NCBI RefSeq assembly: GCF_003710255.1
Contig: NZ_RHIB01000001.1
Span: forward strand, 2,232,001-2,296,000
Direction of reading: 5' to 3'
Origin: Alteribacter keqinensis
GTDB lineage: Bacteria > Bacillota > Bacilli > Bacillales > Salisediminibacteriaceae
DNA length: 64,000 nucleotides
Shown: positions 63,785-64,000 of the stretch, piece after piece
How positions within the stretch are numbered: the stretch's first letter is position 1
Layout of the letters: each line of letters opens with the position of its first letter
Program-made: the position numbers and the translations under genes
Notes under the pieces: model-generated
What the model saw: the letters and a program-made list of their open reading frames with translations, nothing else
Database searches by the model: none
What the model was told of the DNA's origin: nothing

Positions 63785-64000
63785 ATGAGTGTGTGGAAAA
63801 AAACGAGTTTGCTTTTATTATCCATGCTGCTTTTAGCTTCAATTGCGGCATGTTCGTGGGGGAAATCAGACAAAGTACGGGTAGCCGAAGTGACCCGGTC
63901 GATCTTTTACGCGCCGCAGTATGTCGCTATTTCCGAAGGCTTTTTTGAAGAAGAGGGTCTCGAGGTTGACTTAACCACAACGTGGGGCGGTGACCAGACG
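63785..64000 (+). CDS. ytlA: ABC transporter substrate-binding lipoprotein YtlA, 5' part
   Basis: The first 72 codons of a gene running off the right edge. A type II signal peptide with a basic start (VWKKT), hydrophobic core and lipobox LASIAAC is followed by a domain beginning VRVAEVTRSIFYAPQYVAISEGFF, typical of NMT1/THI5-like or SsuA-type periplasmic-binding folds. In B. subtilis ytlA-ytlC-ytlD encodes an ABC importer next to pckA; the substrate is not certain. ATG 63785 has AGGAGG upstream. The permease and ATPase genes would lie beyond the window. Confidence 0.82.
   Translation, partial: MSVWKKTSLLLLSMLLLASIAACSWGKSDKVRVAEVTRSIFYAPQYVAISEGFFEEEGLEVDLTTTWGGDQT

Overview
The window reads as a chromosomal segment of a Bacillaceae bacterium. 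Most genes are recognisable orthologues of the Bacillus subtilis 'yt' region (ytpR/Q/P, ytoQ, ytoP, ytzB, ytnP, trmB, ytzH, ytmP, amyX, ytlQ, ytlP, ytkP, ytjP, ytzE, ytzG, ytgP, ytfP, leuS, yttB, ytqA/B, ytpA/B, ytoA, metK, pckA, ytlA). Strong AGGAGG-type ribosome sites, frequent TTG and GTG starts, a leucine T-box and a SAM-I riboswitch agree with this. Acidic secreted proteases and short intergenic repeats suggest a salt- or alkali-adapted relative rather than B. subtilis itself; the species cannot be named from this sequence. I see no rRNA, tRNA, CRISPR array, insertion sequence or prophage.

Layout. 0-6.3 kb: a minus-strand run (PTS IIC-like protein, ytpP, ytpQ, start of ytpR), a lipoprotein, ytoQ, an ITPase-like gene, the M42 peptidase ytoP and ytzB. 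6.5-11.7 kb: two tandem Vpr-like secreted subtilases. 12-17.7 kb: ytnP, trmB, two small helical proteins, ytmP and the pullulanase amyX. 18-26.8 kb: glycogen operon glgB-glgC-glgD-glgA-glgP, divergent from amyX across a perfect CcpA-type cre palindrome. 26.8-34.4 kb: ytlQ, thpR, a cysteine synthase homologue, an MFS transporter, pepV, yjfB-like and ytzE genes, a pseudouridine synthase and a P5CR-like orphan. 34.6-40.4 kb: tandem RodA and FtsW-like glycosyltransferases, wrbA with a divergent HxlR regulator, and the MurJ-type flippase ytgP. 40.7-47 kb: yjbQ, proC, ytfP, hmp divergent from nsrR, and an alanine symporter. 47-54.2 kb: leuS with its T-box, yttB-like MFS gene, threonine aldolase, and the overlapping tRNA-modification pair ytqA/ytqB. 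54.3-64 kb: ytpA-ytpB-AEC transporter, ytoA, a PAP2 phosphatase, a GT4 glycosyltransferase, metK with its SAM riboswitch, pckA with a CcpN-like box, a 45-residue membrane protein, and the first part of the lipoprotein ytlA.

How the genes work together. The glg operon covers glycogen synthesis and phosphorolysis, and cytosolic pullulanase would debranch the same polymer; the cre between them suggests shared carbon control. pckA has its own gluconeogenic control signal. hmp/nsrR is a nitric oxide detoxification module with its sensor, and wrbA/HxlR looks like a quinone or electrophile stress module. RodA, FtsW-like protein and YtgP all act in peptidoglycan precursor export or polymerisation.

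No new multi-gene system is evident. The least explained signals are non-coding: three gene-end spacers carrying degenerate arrays with a period of about 20.5-21 bases, and several dispersed palindromic repeats, two of which sit inside the glycogen operon.
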